Below are positions 32,888-41,488 of a DNA stretch of 64,000 nucleotides, piece after piece. The DNA lies in assembly GCF_029892445.1 (NCBI RefSeq), contig NZ_JARXVJ010000001.1, positions 2,418,001 to 2,482,000 of the forward strand. Reading direction: 5' to 3'. Source of the DNA: Chryseobacterium sp. H1D6B (GTDB taxonomy: Bacteria; Bacteroidota; Bacteroidia; Flavobacteriales; Weeksellaceae). The position numbers were made by a program, and so were the translations under genes. Positions within the stretch are counted from its first letter, which is position 1. The number at the start of each line of letters is the position of its first letter. The notes below the pieces were generated by a model. The model was not told where the DNA came from, did no database searches, and saw only the letters and a list, made by a program, of their open reading frames with translations.

Positions 32888-32913
32888 TTGTGTGTTAGAA
32901 TTGTTTTCAAGTG

Positions 32914-32921
32914 CAAAATTA
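32914..32921 (-). promoter_or_regulatory. -7 promoter motif of the COG4315 lipoprotein gene
   Basis: Minus-strand TAATTTTG fits TAnnTTTG and places the transcription start about 32907, 20 bases before the chosen ATG. Confidence 0.55.
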
Positions 32922-33267
32922 CTCAGTTCGCTGATTTTCAGTTCGGAGAATAGACTCAATGGGAGGATTTTTACTCTGAACGGGAAGATTTATAAGCTGT
33001 TTGAAATTATTTATGCATTTATTATTTGATTTAATGAGAGGTTATTTGGTTTCTATTTCTTTATTCGGAAAATTTTCTTAACCATTTAATTAAAAATAAA
33101 TAGTATGCAGAATGATTGCGTAATTACATTCTTACTTTGCATTAACAAAATGATCAATCGATAAAGATTTGAAAATTAAACTTGGAAATAATGCATTATA
33201 GAAACTGTAAAAAACATAATAAAAATTGTTAATGGTTTAAAACAAGATTTAATAAACAAAACAAAAA

Positions 33268-33460
33268 GGCCTTGTAGCTTAAAAGGAAAAGCCTGCGGAA
33301 AAATTTCTTACCGTAGAGTTTGCGGATATTCCGGTTAGACCTGTGCGGACTAATGGGTAGAGTTTACAGATGCACCGAAATCGTAAAGGAAAGTAGGGCA
33401 GCGTATTTACAGCCGCAATGCCGATAGGGAATATGGGTTCGAACCCCATCAAGACTACCA
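33268..33460 (+). ncRNA. tRNA-like RNA with a 114-nt insertion in the anticodon loop
   Basis: Both ends form a tRNA: acceptor GGCCTTG/CAAGACT (one G-T, one C-A mismatch), TA linker, D stem GCTT/AAGC with GG in its loop, T arm ATGGG-TTCGAAC-CCCAT, discriminator A and an encoded CCA. TGCGG (33294-33298) pairs with CCGCA (33413-33417) as an anticodon stem, and a 15-base variable region with a small CC/GG hairpin follows. Between the anticodon-stem strands lie 114 bases instead of seven, containing hairpins such as TTTAC/GTAAA (33363-33387). It could be an intron-containing tRNA, a tRNA-mimicking regulatory RNA, or a Y-RNA-like molecule. A possible promoter motif (TTACTTTG) lies at 33132-33139. 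The rest of 32960-33267 shows no gene. Confidence 0.55.
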
Positions 33461-33490
33461 TTATCTCGTAAAAACTGAATTTATAGCAAC

Positions 33491-33526
33491 AAAAAGAGGG
33501 CAGATCTAATTTTTAGATCTGCCCTC
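33491..33526 (-). terminator. Terminator of the VOC-protein transcript
   Basis: A 13-bp perfect stem (GAGGGCAGATCTA and complement) is followed, on the minus strand, by a run of five T. It stops transcripts coming from the AraC/VOC genes. Confidence 0.75.
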
Positions 33527-33569
33527 CCTTATATGATAGAATATAATTCAATTTTTTGTCGGTTTTCTT

Positions 33570-34022
33570 TTAATCCTGTTTCAGAGTTAGCCAATCCTCA
33601 TAAGAGATCACGCCCAGTTCAGGTTTTGGTTCTCCTTCTAGGATAGAAATAAATTCTAGCTGGTTGCCGTCCGGATCATTAAAATAAATTGCCAAAGCCG
33701 GCATCCATGCAAAGACCATGGGCTTATCTATTCCGTTTTTTAAAAAATTGTAAGGCTTTAAATCCCGCTTTTTTAAATAGGCTGCAGATTCATTTAAAAT
33801 ATCTTCTTTACTGCTCGAAAAAGCAAAGTGCCTTGTCTGCAGATTTTCCTTCTGTTCCCATAAACCAAGCATAGACTGTTTGTCTTCACCAATCCATAAA
33901 AAAGCGATAGGACGCGTTCCGTCAAGATGAGCAAGCTTTAACCCTAATGTTTCGGTATAAAATTGTATAGAATTTTTCAGATTACTTACCTGAATATGAG
34001 TTTCGTATAATCCTTTGATCAT
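33570..34022 (-). CDS. VOC-superfamily (glyoxalase/bleomycin-resistance-like) protein
   Basis: A 150-residue single VOC module. It begins MIKGLYETHIQVSNLKNSIQ, with the first metal-site His in ETHIQV, and continues FYTETLGLKLAHLDG. The second half shows FNDPDGNQLEFISIL, typical of dioxygenase/glyoxalase folds, with Glu as a likely metal ligand. The substrate cannot be told from sequence. It lies downstream of the AraC regulator on the same strand, 91 bases away, and may be controlled by it. Confidence 0.88.
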   Translation of the reverse strand: MIKGLYETHIQVSNLKNSIQFYTETLGLKLAHLDGTRPIAFLWIGEDKQSMLGLWEQKENLQTRHFAFSSSKEDILNESAAYLKKRDLKPYNFLKNGIDKPMVFAWMPALAIYFNDPDGNQLEFISILEGEPKPELGVISYEDWLTLKQD

Positions 34023-34113
34023 GATGCTGTTGTTTACTATTATAATACGAAGGTAGTCTAGATTCTCTCAAGAAGAAATAGCCGGATTACGGTTTAAGAA
34101 GCCAATTTTACGG

Positions 34114-34992
34114 TTATTTTCGCAGATCGGTCGGATTCTTTCCAGTATGCTGATGGATGAAGCGGGAAAAGTGGGCAGGACTTCCAAAATTTAATTCATT
34201 AGAAATCTCCTTAATGCTTTTATCTGTATAGCTGAGAAAAATTGCGGCCTCCTGCAGAATCCTGTTTTGAATAACTTTTAAAGCAGAATGTCCTAAATGC
34301 TCCATGACACATTCGCTTAGATATTTAGGCGTGATATTCATCTGGTCAGCGTATGCAGCAACAGTTTTATTGGTTTTAAACTGCTCATCCACAAGCTGGC
34401 GGAAACGGTGCATAAGCTGAAATTTTCTATTGATCGTTGTGTCAGAATTTAGAAGACATATTTCACAGATACGATTGTATTCGTATAAAATCTGCAGCAG
34501 ATAAAGACGGATCATTTCAACTCCAAAAGGATCTTTTCTATCTATTTCCTGAGATATTTTATTGAATTTATAAACAAAATCTGCAGTTTGTTTTCTTTTT
34601 AAAGGAAAGATAGGTGCATAATGGGGATTGATAAAGATAAGATCATTCAGGACCTCACTGGAAGTCCAGCCTTTCTTCAGTACATCTTTGTCGAACACTA
34701 AGACTTTGGCTTCAAATGCTTCATTGGGTTTTTCTATAGACAGCCATGCTGATTCAGGAACGATAGTGATACTGTTGGCTTTGATCAAAAATTCATGCGG
34801 ACCGGTTTTGATGGCACATTTGCCCTTTATTCCGATAATAACCATGTAAAAATGGATAAGGATGTTTTCTACAGAAAAGGTTTTGGTTTCATCTAAAGAT
34901 AAAAAGAATATTTTATCATCCTTTTTTGACGGATCATAAGGATAATAGTCTTCAATGAAATTTTTAATGTTTAAAGGCTTTCCGGTCTTCAT
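34114..34992 (-). CDS. AraC-family transcriptional regulator
   Basis: A 292-residue protein with an N-terminal cupin-like sensor (about 30-130) and a C-terminal double-HTH AraC domain (about 190-290): KTVAAYADQMNITPKYLSEC and IKEISNELNFGSPAHFSRFI followed by HQHTGKNPTDLRK. This is the usual architecture of Bacteroidota AraC regulators. The adjacent VOC gene is the most likely partner or target; the ligand is unknown. Confidence 0.93.
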   Translation of the reverse strand: MKTGKPLNIKNFIEDYYPYDPSKKDDKIFFLSLDETKTFSVENILIHFYMVIIGIKGKCAIKTGPHEFLIKANSITIVPESAWLSIEKPNEAFEAKVLVFDKDVLKKGWTSSEVLNDLIFINPHYAPIFPLKRKQTADFVYKFNKISQEIDRKDPFGVEMIRLYLLQILYEYNRICEICLLNSDTTINRKFQLMHRFRQLVDEQFKTNKTVAAYADQMNITPKYLSECVMEHLGHSALKVIQNRILQEAAIFLSYTDKSIKEISNELNFGSPAHFSRFIHQHTGKNPTDLRK

Positions 34993-35065
34993 AGGATAAA
35001 GACAAAGTTAGCAAAAACGGATAACAAGAAATCTCTATCTCTGATTTCCATATAAAAAAAGGATG

Positions 35066-35431
35066 CTATTTCGAATTAGAATTTAGCTCCTTAAGTTCCT
35101 CTTCAAACATTTTTCTCCATTTGGCAATAGTTGTTCTGCTTATTTTGTACTTTCTGGATATATAGCTTGTAGAAAACTCATGTTTATTTTGATACTGTAA
35201 GATCTTAAGAACAGTTGGTTTGTCGTAGTTTCTTAATTTCTGGTTGTTTTTTATACTCTCCTTCGATTCTTTAAAAATTTTCTGGTTGAGTTTTAAAATA
35301 TCCTCTACATTGTTAAGATTATTTAAAAGCTTAACAATTTTTGGATCTTGTAATTTTTCAGGATGCTCCATCTGAAGCATATCCTGATAAATTTTGGTAT
35401 AGTTGGGTGTCATCTTAGTGGTTTTTTGCAT
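35066..35431 (-). CDS. Small HTH protein (transposase-orfA-like)
   Basis: A 121-residue helical protein whose C-terminal third looks like a Hin/transposase-type HTH: FSTSYISRKYKISRTTIAKW RKMF. The N-terminal part is charged and helical. Starts at 35431 or 35413 are both possible. It is 7 bases downstream of another HTH protein of similar C-terminal design. No inverted repeats or catalytic transposase frame are nearby, so I regard the pair as DNA-binding proteins, perhaps domesticated from a mobile element. Confidence 0.7.
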   Translation of the reverse strand: MQKTTKMTPNYTKIYQDMLQMEHPEKLQDPKIVKLLNNLNNVEDILKLNQKIFKESKESIKNNQKLRNYDKPTVLKILQYQNKHEFSTSYISRKYKISRTTIAKWRKMFEEELKELNSNSK

Positions 35432-35438
35432 GATTTTT

Positions 35439-35858
35439 TTATCTCATTTTTTGAAACCAGCGGTGCAGTGTACTTTTAGGAATCGAATACTGCTTTACGA
35501 TTTCATCCAATGTCATCTCTCCGGAGGTTATTCTTTTAATAATAAAATCTTTAATTTCCTGAGTGTAAATGTTTTTTCTAAAATAAGGAAGTTTATCAGA
35601 TTTTTGGGAAACAGGCTTATTCACTGCAGACGGCGGTGCATATAAAATAAGGTGCGAACTGTAAATCCTAAAAAAATCATACTCTAATAGTTTGCTCCAT
35701 CTTAGGAGAATATCTGCATCTATCGTCTGGCTTTTATATATCTTTTCAATAGATTCTTCGTCTTGATTCAAAAAATTACAGATCCTTTCCATTGGAATTT
35801 CTTTTTCCTCAACCCGTTCTTTAATGAACTGTCCTATATGTATATCTTTATATAACAT
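35439..35858 (-). CDS. HTH protein of a Chryseobacterium-typical family
   Basis: A 139-residue protein. Its N-terminal half is an XRE-like helical region (IHIGQFIKERVEEKEIPMER, LLRWSKLLEYDFFRIYSSHL), and its C-terminal part is a second HTH (SGEMTLDEIVKQYSIPKSTL then HRWFQKMR). Proteins of this shape are frequent in Chryseobacterium genomes and often labelled transposase or HTH, but no transposase catalytic domain follows. It is probably co-transcribed with the 121-residue HTH protein. Role unknown. Confidence 0.72.
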   Translation of the reverse strand: MLYKDIHIGQFIKERVEEKEIPMERICNFLNQDEESIEKIYKSQTIDADILLRWSKLLEYDFFRIYSSHLILYAPPSAVNKPVSQKSDKLPYFRKNIYTQEIKDFIIKRITSGEMTLDEIVKQYSIPKSTLHRWFQKMR

Positions 35859-36502
35859 TTTATAAATGAATATGTTGTTTACTTAATAATGTGAATAAAA
35901 AAGGATAGGTTTATATATTGCAGCACGAATAATTTTTATTCCAGGGAATAAATTATTTGTACTTAATTACAAGTTTAAAAGAAATTAGAAATGCCGGAGG
36001 TGACAATTTAATACGGTTAAATAGTGACGTGGATTTCTTGTGACATGAGTACGGTTTAAAGTAATTTGTTTTTAATTTAAAAGAATTTTTACATCTTATG
36101 GCTTTTTGCTTCGGGTGATTATCCTTCTCATGTATATCTCAGACTTCTCTAAAAGTATGAACAATATATTCCTATTAAAGCTTTTTCATGCAATTCTTTT
36201 TATACAATTAAACGGTTACTTTTTTATTATTTAGGTATAATTACCGAAATTTTCTATTTTATTTAATGATTATAGAAAATTATCATGTTTAGTTTCAAAT
36301 ATAAAGAAAATTGGAATCAAACCAAACAATGATTTATAAAAAAAAATGTTAAAAATTTTTTCATATAGAAAACACCGCTGTTAGAAGAATAAATAGTAAA
36401 TTTTTAGGCTGTTATGAATTGAAAATTAATAATTTAAATTTCCTTTCGATAGATCAAGGGGATTCTAAACTTTTAAAAATTGTATAGATTGGTTCAAGTC
36501 CA
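35859..36502. other. Intergenic region without a recognisable gene
   Basis: About 640 AT-rich bases separate the HTH genes from the SulP promoter. I find no tRNA, long hairpin, repeat family member or plausible small ORF. It contains the minus-strand promoter for the HTH pair, not precisely located. Confidence 0.5.
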
Positions 36503-36510
36503 TAACTTTG
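36503..36510 (+). promoter_or_regulatory. -7 promoter motif of the SulP gene
   Basis: TAACTTTG fits TAnnTTTG. Transcription would begin about 36517, supporting the ATG at 36523 and excluding a TTG start at 36508. Confidence 0.6.
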
Positions 36511-36522
36511 CAGGTGTATTAC

Positions 36523-38061
36523 ATGGAAAATAAACTCAGTATCTTCAGCTTTTTACAAAAAGTAAATTATAAGAATGAACTATTAGCAGGATTTACGGTC
36601 GCAATGACCATGATTCCTGAGTCTCTTTCATTCGCAATTTTGGCGGGGCTTTCTCCATTAACGGGTCTCTATGCTGCTTTCTTGATGGGATTGATCACTG
36701 CAGTTTTAGGCGGGCGTCCGGGGATGGTTTCAGGCGGAGCCGGAGCTACTATTGTTGTACTTATTGCTCTAGCAAAATCCCACGGCATAGAATATCTTTT
36801 TGGAGCAGTAGTTCTTGCGGGTATTTTCCAAATGCTGGTAGGCGTTTTCAAACTGGGAAAATTTGTAAGACTGATTCCCCAGCCGGTCATGTATGGCTTT
36901 TTGAATGGTCTTGCGGTCATTATTTTTATGGCACAGGTTGAACAATTTAAAATTACAGATGCTGATGGAGCGGTTCATTGGCTGCAAGGGAGTTCTTTAT
37001 ATATTATGGCTGGATTAACGGTTCTCACGATTGGTGTCGTGTATTTCTTTCCTAAAATAACTAAAGTAGTACCTGCTTCATTAGCTGCTATTCTCATTGT
37101 GTTTGCAATCGTTTTAGGATTTAATATTCATACTAAAACCGTAGCAGATATTGCTCATATCAGCGGCGGGTTCCCAAAATTTCATATTCCTCAGGTTCCA
37201 TTTTCTCTGGAAACACTCCGTATTATTTTTCCTTATGCACTGGTGATGGCTGGTGTAGGGCTGATAGAATCACTGCTTACCTTATCAATGGTAGATGAAA
37301 TTACCAACTCTAAAGGAAATGCAAACCGGGAATCTTTGGCGCAGGGTATTGCCAATATTACCAACGGTTTTTTTGGAGGAATGGGCGGCTGTGCAATGGT
37401 AGCGCAGACTTTAGTTAACATTAACGCGGGATCAAGAGCCCGTTTGTCCGGAATCATTGCATCAACAGCTATTTTAATTATCATCTTATTTGGAGCTCCC
37501 TTTATCGAAAAAATACCGATGGCTGCTTTGGTAGGAGTGATGATGATGGTGGCAGTAAGTACCTTTCAATGGGTTTCAATACGCATCGTTAATAAAATGC
37601 CTAAGTCTGACATATTTGTGGGAATTACAGTGGCGCTGATTACCATTGTGCTGCATAATCTGGCTTTAGCTGTTCTTGTAGGAGTGATTATCGCTGCTTT
37701 GGTGTTTGCATGGGACAATGCGAAAAGAATCAGAGCCAGAAAATATATGGGTGAAGACGGGGTGAAATATTATGAGATATACGGCCCGTTATTTTTCGGT
37801 TCTGTAACGGCTTTTACAGATAAATTTGATCCAATGAACGATCCCGATGAGGTGGTGGCAGATTTTAAAGAAAGCAGAATTGTAGACATGAGTGCCATAG
37901 AAGCATTAAATAAATTATCTAAACGGTATCATCAGCAGCATAAAATATTACACCTTCGTCATTTAAGTGAAGACTGCCGGAAAATGCTGAAAAATGCCGA
38001 AGCTGTTATTGAAGTGAACATTCAGGAAGATCCTACCTATAAAGTGATGCCTGAAAACTAA
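36523..38061 (+). CDS. SulP-family anion transporter with STAS domain
   Basis: A 512-residue inner-membrane transporter of the SLC26/SulP family. About 10-12 membrane segments cover residues 20-400, with the family signature GFTVAMTMIPESLSFAILAG and SPLTGLYAAF near the start. A cytoplasmic STAS domain follows (about 410-510; IYGPLFFGSVTAF, SRIVDMSAIEALNKL). SulP proteins carry sulfate, bicarbonate or other anions; the substrate here is undetermined. It is monocistronic, with its own promoter and a strong terminator. Confidence 0.93.
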   Translation: MENKLSIFSFLQKVNYKNELLAGFTVAMTMIPESLSFAILAGLSPLTGLYAAFLMGLITAVLGGRPGMVSGGAGATIVVLIALAKSHGIEYLFGAVVLAGIFQMLVGVFKLGKFVRLIPQPVMYGFLNGLAVIIFMAQVEQFKITDADGAVHWLQGSSLYIMAGLTVLTIGVVYFFPKITKVVPASLAAILIVFAIVLGFNIHTKTVADIAHISGGFPKFHIPQVPFSLETLRIIFPYALVMAGVGLIESLLTLSMVDEITNSKGNANRESLAQGIANITNGFFGGMGGCAMVAQTLVNINAGSRARLSGIIASTAILIIILFGAPFIEKIPMAALVGVMMMVAVSTFQWVSIRIVNKMPKSDIFVGITVALITIVLHNLALAVLVGVIIAALVFAWDNAKRIRARKYMGEDGVKYYEIYGPLFFGSVTAFTDKFDPMNDPDEVVADFKESRIVDMSAIEALNKLSKRYHQQHKILHLRHLSEDCRKMLKNAEAVIEVNIQEDPTYKVMPEN

Positions 38062-38090
38062 AATAAAGAATACTTAATCTAATACTAATA

Positions 38091-38130
38091 AAAAGGGAGC
38101 TGTAATTTTTTACAGTCCCTGTTTTTTTTG
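38091..38130 (+). terminator. Terminator after the SulP gene
   Basis: AGGGAGCTGTAA/TTACAGTCCCT forms an 11-bp stem with one bulged G, followed by eight T. It ends the monocistronic transcript. Confidence 0.8.
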
Positions 38131-38226
38131 GTGTAAAGGAATTTCTCATGCTATTCGTCTATAAGTATAAAGTCTTAAAAAATCATAAAACGTACGGTGG
38201 ACTCTGTACAGTAATGATAAAAATTT

Positions 38227-38234
38227 TATCTTTG
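38227..38234 (+). promoter_or_regulatory. -7 promoter motif of the Ter cluster
   Basis: TATCTTTG precedes the first gene of the Ter-type cluster by about 100 bases and is probably the promoter for the run of genes from 38338. Confidence 0.55.
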
Positions 38235-38337
38235 GGAAGAATTGAATAATTCAGCTAAAAACCAATGAAGAAAAACATGAAATTATTTAATGATCTTTCT
38301 CAATAAAAGCTAAATATAAATTTTAACTTAAACCGTT

Positions 38338-39009
38338 TTGAAAGTAGATATAGACATCCATAACCACGCTCATTTTTCTTTTGACCTGTGGCTTACTCTA
38401 ATAAAATCTCATACTGAATTTAAAGCAAAAAGAGTTGAGCTGTTCACCTCATTTTTTAATATCGACCAGCCTGCTGGGGAAATTGCAGAAACTGTAAAAT
38501 ATTACGATGATTTATGCAATACGATCAATGAAGTGACAGGCGGTAATATTGATACTTTTGAAATTTATTTATTGATTTTAAGTTCATTACATGTTGATGT
38601 AAAGCAATTAGACAGAGAAAAATTAAATGAATTCTACAACAAGAGTGAAGCTCTTTTTTTAGAATACAAACCTGTTATTATTTTTGAAAATGTTCATCAG
38701 TTTTTTGATGAAATTAAAAATCAGGGAAAGACGATCAATATTTTAAGCAATACAGGATTTATAAAGGGAAGAACACTTAGAAAGTTTCTGATCGAAGAAA
38801 AGCTGGATGATTTTATAGATTTTCATATTTATTCTGATGAGATTAAGCTGTCCAAACCTAATCCATTAGTTTTTCAGGAGGTGAAGAATAAAATTAAAAA
38901 CCAGGAACTGCAGATGAGCCAGATCCTTCATATCGGTGATAATCCAGTTGCTGATTATAAAGGAGCAAAAGATTTTGGTTTCAATGCCCATTTACTTAAA
39001 CAGTCATAG
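38338..39009 (+). CDS. HAD-superfamily hydrolase of the Ter cluster
   Basis: A 223-residue HAD phosphatase-like protein with all four motifs: FSFDLWLTLI (nucleophile Asp), INILSNTGF, KLSKPNPLVF (Lys) and LHIGDNPVADYKGAK (acidic pair). The start is TTG at 38338; no in-frame ATG is close, and family alignment begins only at DIHNHAHFSFDLW, so the exact start is uncertain. HAD proteins are recurring partners in Ter stress gene neighbourhoods. It precedes the PRTase-like gene by 3 bases. Confidence 0.88.
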   Translation: MKVDIDIHNHAHFSFDLWLTLIKSHTEFKAKRVELFTSFFNIDQPAGEIAETVKYYDDLCNTINEVTGGNIDTFEIYLLILSSLHVDVKQLDREKLNEFYNKSEALFLEYKPVIIFENVHQFFDEIKNQGKTINILSNTGFIKGRTLRKFLIEEKLDDFIDFHIYSDEIKLSKPNPLVFQEVKNKIKNQELQMSQILHIGDNPVADYKGAKDFGFNAHLLKQS

Positions 39010-39012
39010 AGG

Positions 39013-39837
39013 ATGAATACAAGATACAGTTTACATAAAATACATGCTGCAGATGAATTTAGTTTTTCACCGGCAGAATACAGTTATTTTAAATATGGAG
39101 ATAAATCCTATGCTGAAAAATTTGCTCAGGAATTATTTGACGGATTTATTGAAGAAAACGAAGCATTTTTAGCTACAGATAAAGAGATTGTCATACTCCC
39201 GAGCCCTTACATGGCGATTCCTACGGCTTCTAATTTTTTATGCTTTTATTTTAAAAAGAAGCTGGATTTTTATTTATTTCAAAAAGGAAAAAAATCAAGT
39301 ATTATCTCTAAAATCAACCGCAATCATACCTACATAACGGATTACGGAAATTTGAATTTCGAAGACCGTAAGAATCTGATTGCTAATGATACTTATTATA
39401 TAGATAAAGATTTTCTAAAGGGAAAACTTTGTATTTTTATAGACGATATAAAAATTACAGGAAGTCATGAATATACCGTCAATAAAATATTGGATCAGTA
39501 TGATGTGAATGCAGATTTTGTATTCCTTTATTATGCAGAACTAATGAATTTTGATATAGATCCTACCATTGAAAATTATTTCAATTATTATGCAGTAAAG
39601 AATGTAGAACACGTCGTTGAAGTAATGGTCAAGCCGAGTTTTGAGTTCAATACAAGAATCGTTAAGTATATTTTAGGACTGGATTCAGAAAAATTTGAAT
39701 ATCTTACATCAAAAGTAGGAAAAGAACATATGGATAATCTGCTGGAACTTTCGATCAGCAATAATTACCACCTTATAAAAGAATACGAAAATAACATTAA
39801 TATTTTAACACAAACAGAATTATATTATGGCTATTAA
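39013..39837 (+). CDS. Phosphoribosyltransferase-like protein of the Ter cluster
   Basis: A 274-residue protein with a PRTase-like core. The PRPP-binding loop is visible as LCIFIDDIKITGSHEYTV, preceded by VILPSPYMAIPTASNFL, which corresponds to the substrate-loop strand. Ter operons commonly carry PRTase-like proteins proposed to make or modify a nucleotide-derived molecule; the actual reaction is unknown. It overlaps the downstream terD by 11 bases. Confidence 0.83.
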   Translation: MNTRYSLHKIHAADEFSFSPAEYSYFKYGDKSYAEKFAQELFDGFIEENEAFLATDKEIVILPSPYMAIPTASNFLCFYFKKKLDFYLFQKGKKSSIISKINRNHTYITDYGNLNFEDRKNLIANDTYYIDKDFLKGKLCIFIDDIKITGSHEYTVNKILDQYDVNADFVFLYYAELMNFDIDPTIENYFNYYAVKNVEHVVEVMVKPSFEFNTRIVKYILGLDSEKFEYLTSKVGKEHMDNLLELSISNNYHLIKEYENNINILTQTELYYGY

Positions 39838-40381
39838 CTTACAAAAAGGACAAAGAGAAAATATAAATGCACCTAAATTTACAATAGGTTTAGGATGGGA
39901 TACTAACAACACATCTACAGGAGGTTCTTTTGACCTGGATGCTTCTTTATTTTTACTAGGAGAAAATAAAAAATTAGTTTCAGATAACCACTTTATTTTT
40001 TACAACAATCTTGAGTCTCCCGATAAGTCGGTGATCCACTCTGGGGATAACTTAACGGGTGACGGCGACGGTGATGATGAGCAGATCAAAATTGATTTAA
40101 CAAAAATTGACAGTGCTATAAAAGAAATCACAGTAGTCGTTACGATCCACGAAGCTGAATCTAGAAAACAGAACTTCGGACAGGTAAGAAACTCTTTCAT
40201 CAGAATTGTGAATACAGACACTAATGAAGAGATCTTAAAGTATGAATTAGACGAAGATTTCTCTATTGAAACAGCTGTAGAATTCGGAAGAATCTACAAC
40301 AGAAACGGAGAATGGAAATTTGAAGCTGTAGGAAGCGGACAGAGAGAAGGCCTTGAGAAATTTGTATCCATTTATCAATAA
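39827..40381 (+). CDS. terD: TerD-family calcium-binding stress protein
   Basis: A 184-residue TerD protein. The start MAINLQKGQRENI and the acidic metal sites DLDASLFLL and GDNLTGDGDGDDE (bi-calcium binding) are diagnostic, with IHEAESRKQNFGQVRNSFIR in the middle. It is paralogous to the second TerD at 42446, whose first nine residues are identical. The name comes from tellurite-resistance plasmids, but the chromosomal role is a general stress or phage-response function. It overlaps the PRTase-like gene. Confidence 0.95.
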   Translation: MAINLQKGQRENINAPKFTIGLGWDTNNTSTGGSFDLDASLFLLGENKKLVSDNHFIFYNNLESPDKSVIHSGDNLTGDGDGDDEQIKIDLTKIDSAIKEITVVVTIHEAESRKQNFGQVRNSFIRIVNTDTNEEILKYELDEDFSIETAVEFGRIYNRNGEWKFEAVGSGQREGLEKFVSIYQ

Positions 40382-40385
40382 TCAC

Positions 40386-41474
40386 ATGTCAGATATACAA
40401 CCAAACCCCAATACCAATGTCGTGCTGGTGGACAGAGACGGAAACGTAAATCTGAACCAGCTGCAGGGCGAAGAACTTCAGAAATATGAAACGGCAGCCA
40501 ATGCCATCGATGAAACCAATCCCGGTTCTATCGTGAATTTCGGTGCTGAACTTCAGAAAACATTAGCGAACCAGAGTGACAGCTTTTTAAGCAACGTAAG
40601 AAGATCGAACTCAGGAGAAGTAGGTGAACTGATCAATAATTTATTGGTGGAGCTTAACTACGTAGATGTAGATGAATTAAACGGAGGAAAAGTAAAGAGT
40701 TTCTTAAGCAGGCTTCCGTTCATGAAAAAAATGATGACCCAGGTGGAGAATCTTTTTACGAAATATGATAAGATCGTGAACAACATCGATCAGATCTCGA
40801 ATAAAGTGAATGCCGGAATCATTACGTCTACCAAAGACAATGCAGTCCTGCAGACTATTTTCGACAGCAATGTAAACTCTATTAAGCAGATTGAAGATCT
40901 TGTCATTGCAGGAAATTTAAGAATGCAGAGAGCAACAGAAGAGCTGAACGGAATGGAAGCCAATGTTCAGAATTATGCAGACTATCAGATTTCTGACAAA
41001 AGAGATTTTATTACAAGACTAGACCGAAGACTGGCTGATCTTAAAGTAGTCCGTCTGATCATGATGCAGTCTCTTCCGCAGGTAAGACTGGTACAGAATA
41101 ATAACGTTTCAATTGCCGAAAAAGCACAGACTATCCTTACAACAACACTGCCTGTCTGGAAAAATCAGCTTTCTTTAGCCGTAGCAATGCACAGACAGCA
41201 GCAGAATATAGAAATTCAGCAGAAAGTATCTTCTACTACAGAAGAAATCTTAAGAAAAAATGCAGAACGTCTGGGCCAGAATACAATCAATGTAGCTAAA
41301 GCTAACGAGCAAACCATTGTTTCAGCTGAAACATTGAAAGAAACAACCGCTTTATTGATCAATACCTTAAATGAAGTAAAACAGATCCAGAAGCAGGGCA
41401 CAGAAAGCAGAAGAAAGCTGGATCAGGATCTGCAGACGCTGGAAAGCGAATTAAAAGCAAATATTAGAAGCTAG
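40386..41474 (+). CDS. TelA-family (toxic anion resistance) protein
   Basis: A helical, coiled-coil protein of about 362 residues in the TelA/KlaA family, starting at ATG 40386 (MSDIQPNPNTNVVLVDRDGN). A longer frame from 40353 overlaps terD. Typical segments are LSRLPFMKKMMTQVENLFTK, RRLADLKVVRLIMMQSLPQV and LPVWKNQLSLAVAMHRQQQN. TelA proteins co-occur with TerD and TerC; their molecular action is unknown. It lies 4 bases after terD. Confidence 0.92.
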   Translation: MSDIQPNPNTNVVLVDRDGNVNLNQLQGEELQKYETAANAIDETNPGSIVNFGAELQKTLANQSDSFLSNVRRSNSGEVGELINNLLVELNYVDVDELNGGKVKSFLSRLPFMKKMMTQVENLFTKYDKIVNNIDQISNKVNAGIITSTKDNAVLQTIFDSNVNSIKQIEDLVIAGNLRMQRATEELNGMEANVQNYADYQISDKRDFITRLDRRLADLKVVRLIMMQSLPQVRLVQNNNVSIAEKAQTILTTTLPVWKNQLSLAVAMHRQQQNIEIQQKVSSTTEEILRKNAERLGQNTINVAKANEQTIVSAETLKETTALLINTLNEVKQIQKQGTESRRKLDQDLQTLESELKANIRS

Positions 41475-41488
41475 TAATACAGAATAAG

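Noticed and set aside
32888..32959. Upstream start for the COG4315 lipoprotein
   Set aside because: It precedes the promoter motif and would bury the lipoprotein signal peptide inside the protein.
33268..33460. tmRNA or a group I intron-containing tRNA
   Set aside because: At 193 bases it is too short for tmRNA and lacks a tag ORF; the 114-base insert is far below group I intron size and shows no conserved core that I can see.
33279..33461. A 60-codon minus-strand ORF over the tRNA-like RNA
   Set aside because: It is fully inside a structured tRNA-like sequence and has no family resemblance; treated as a chance frame.
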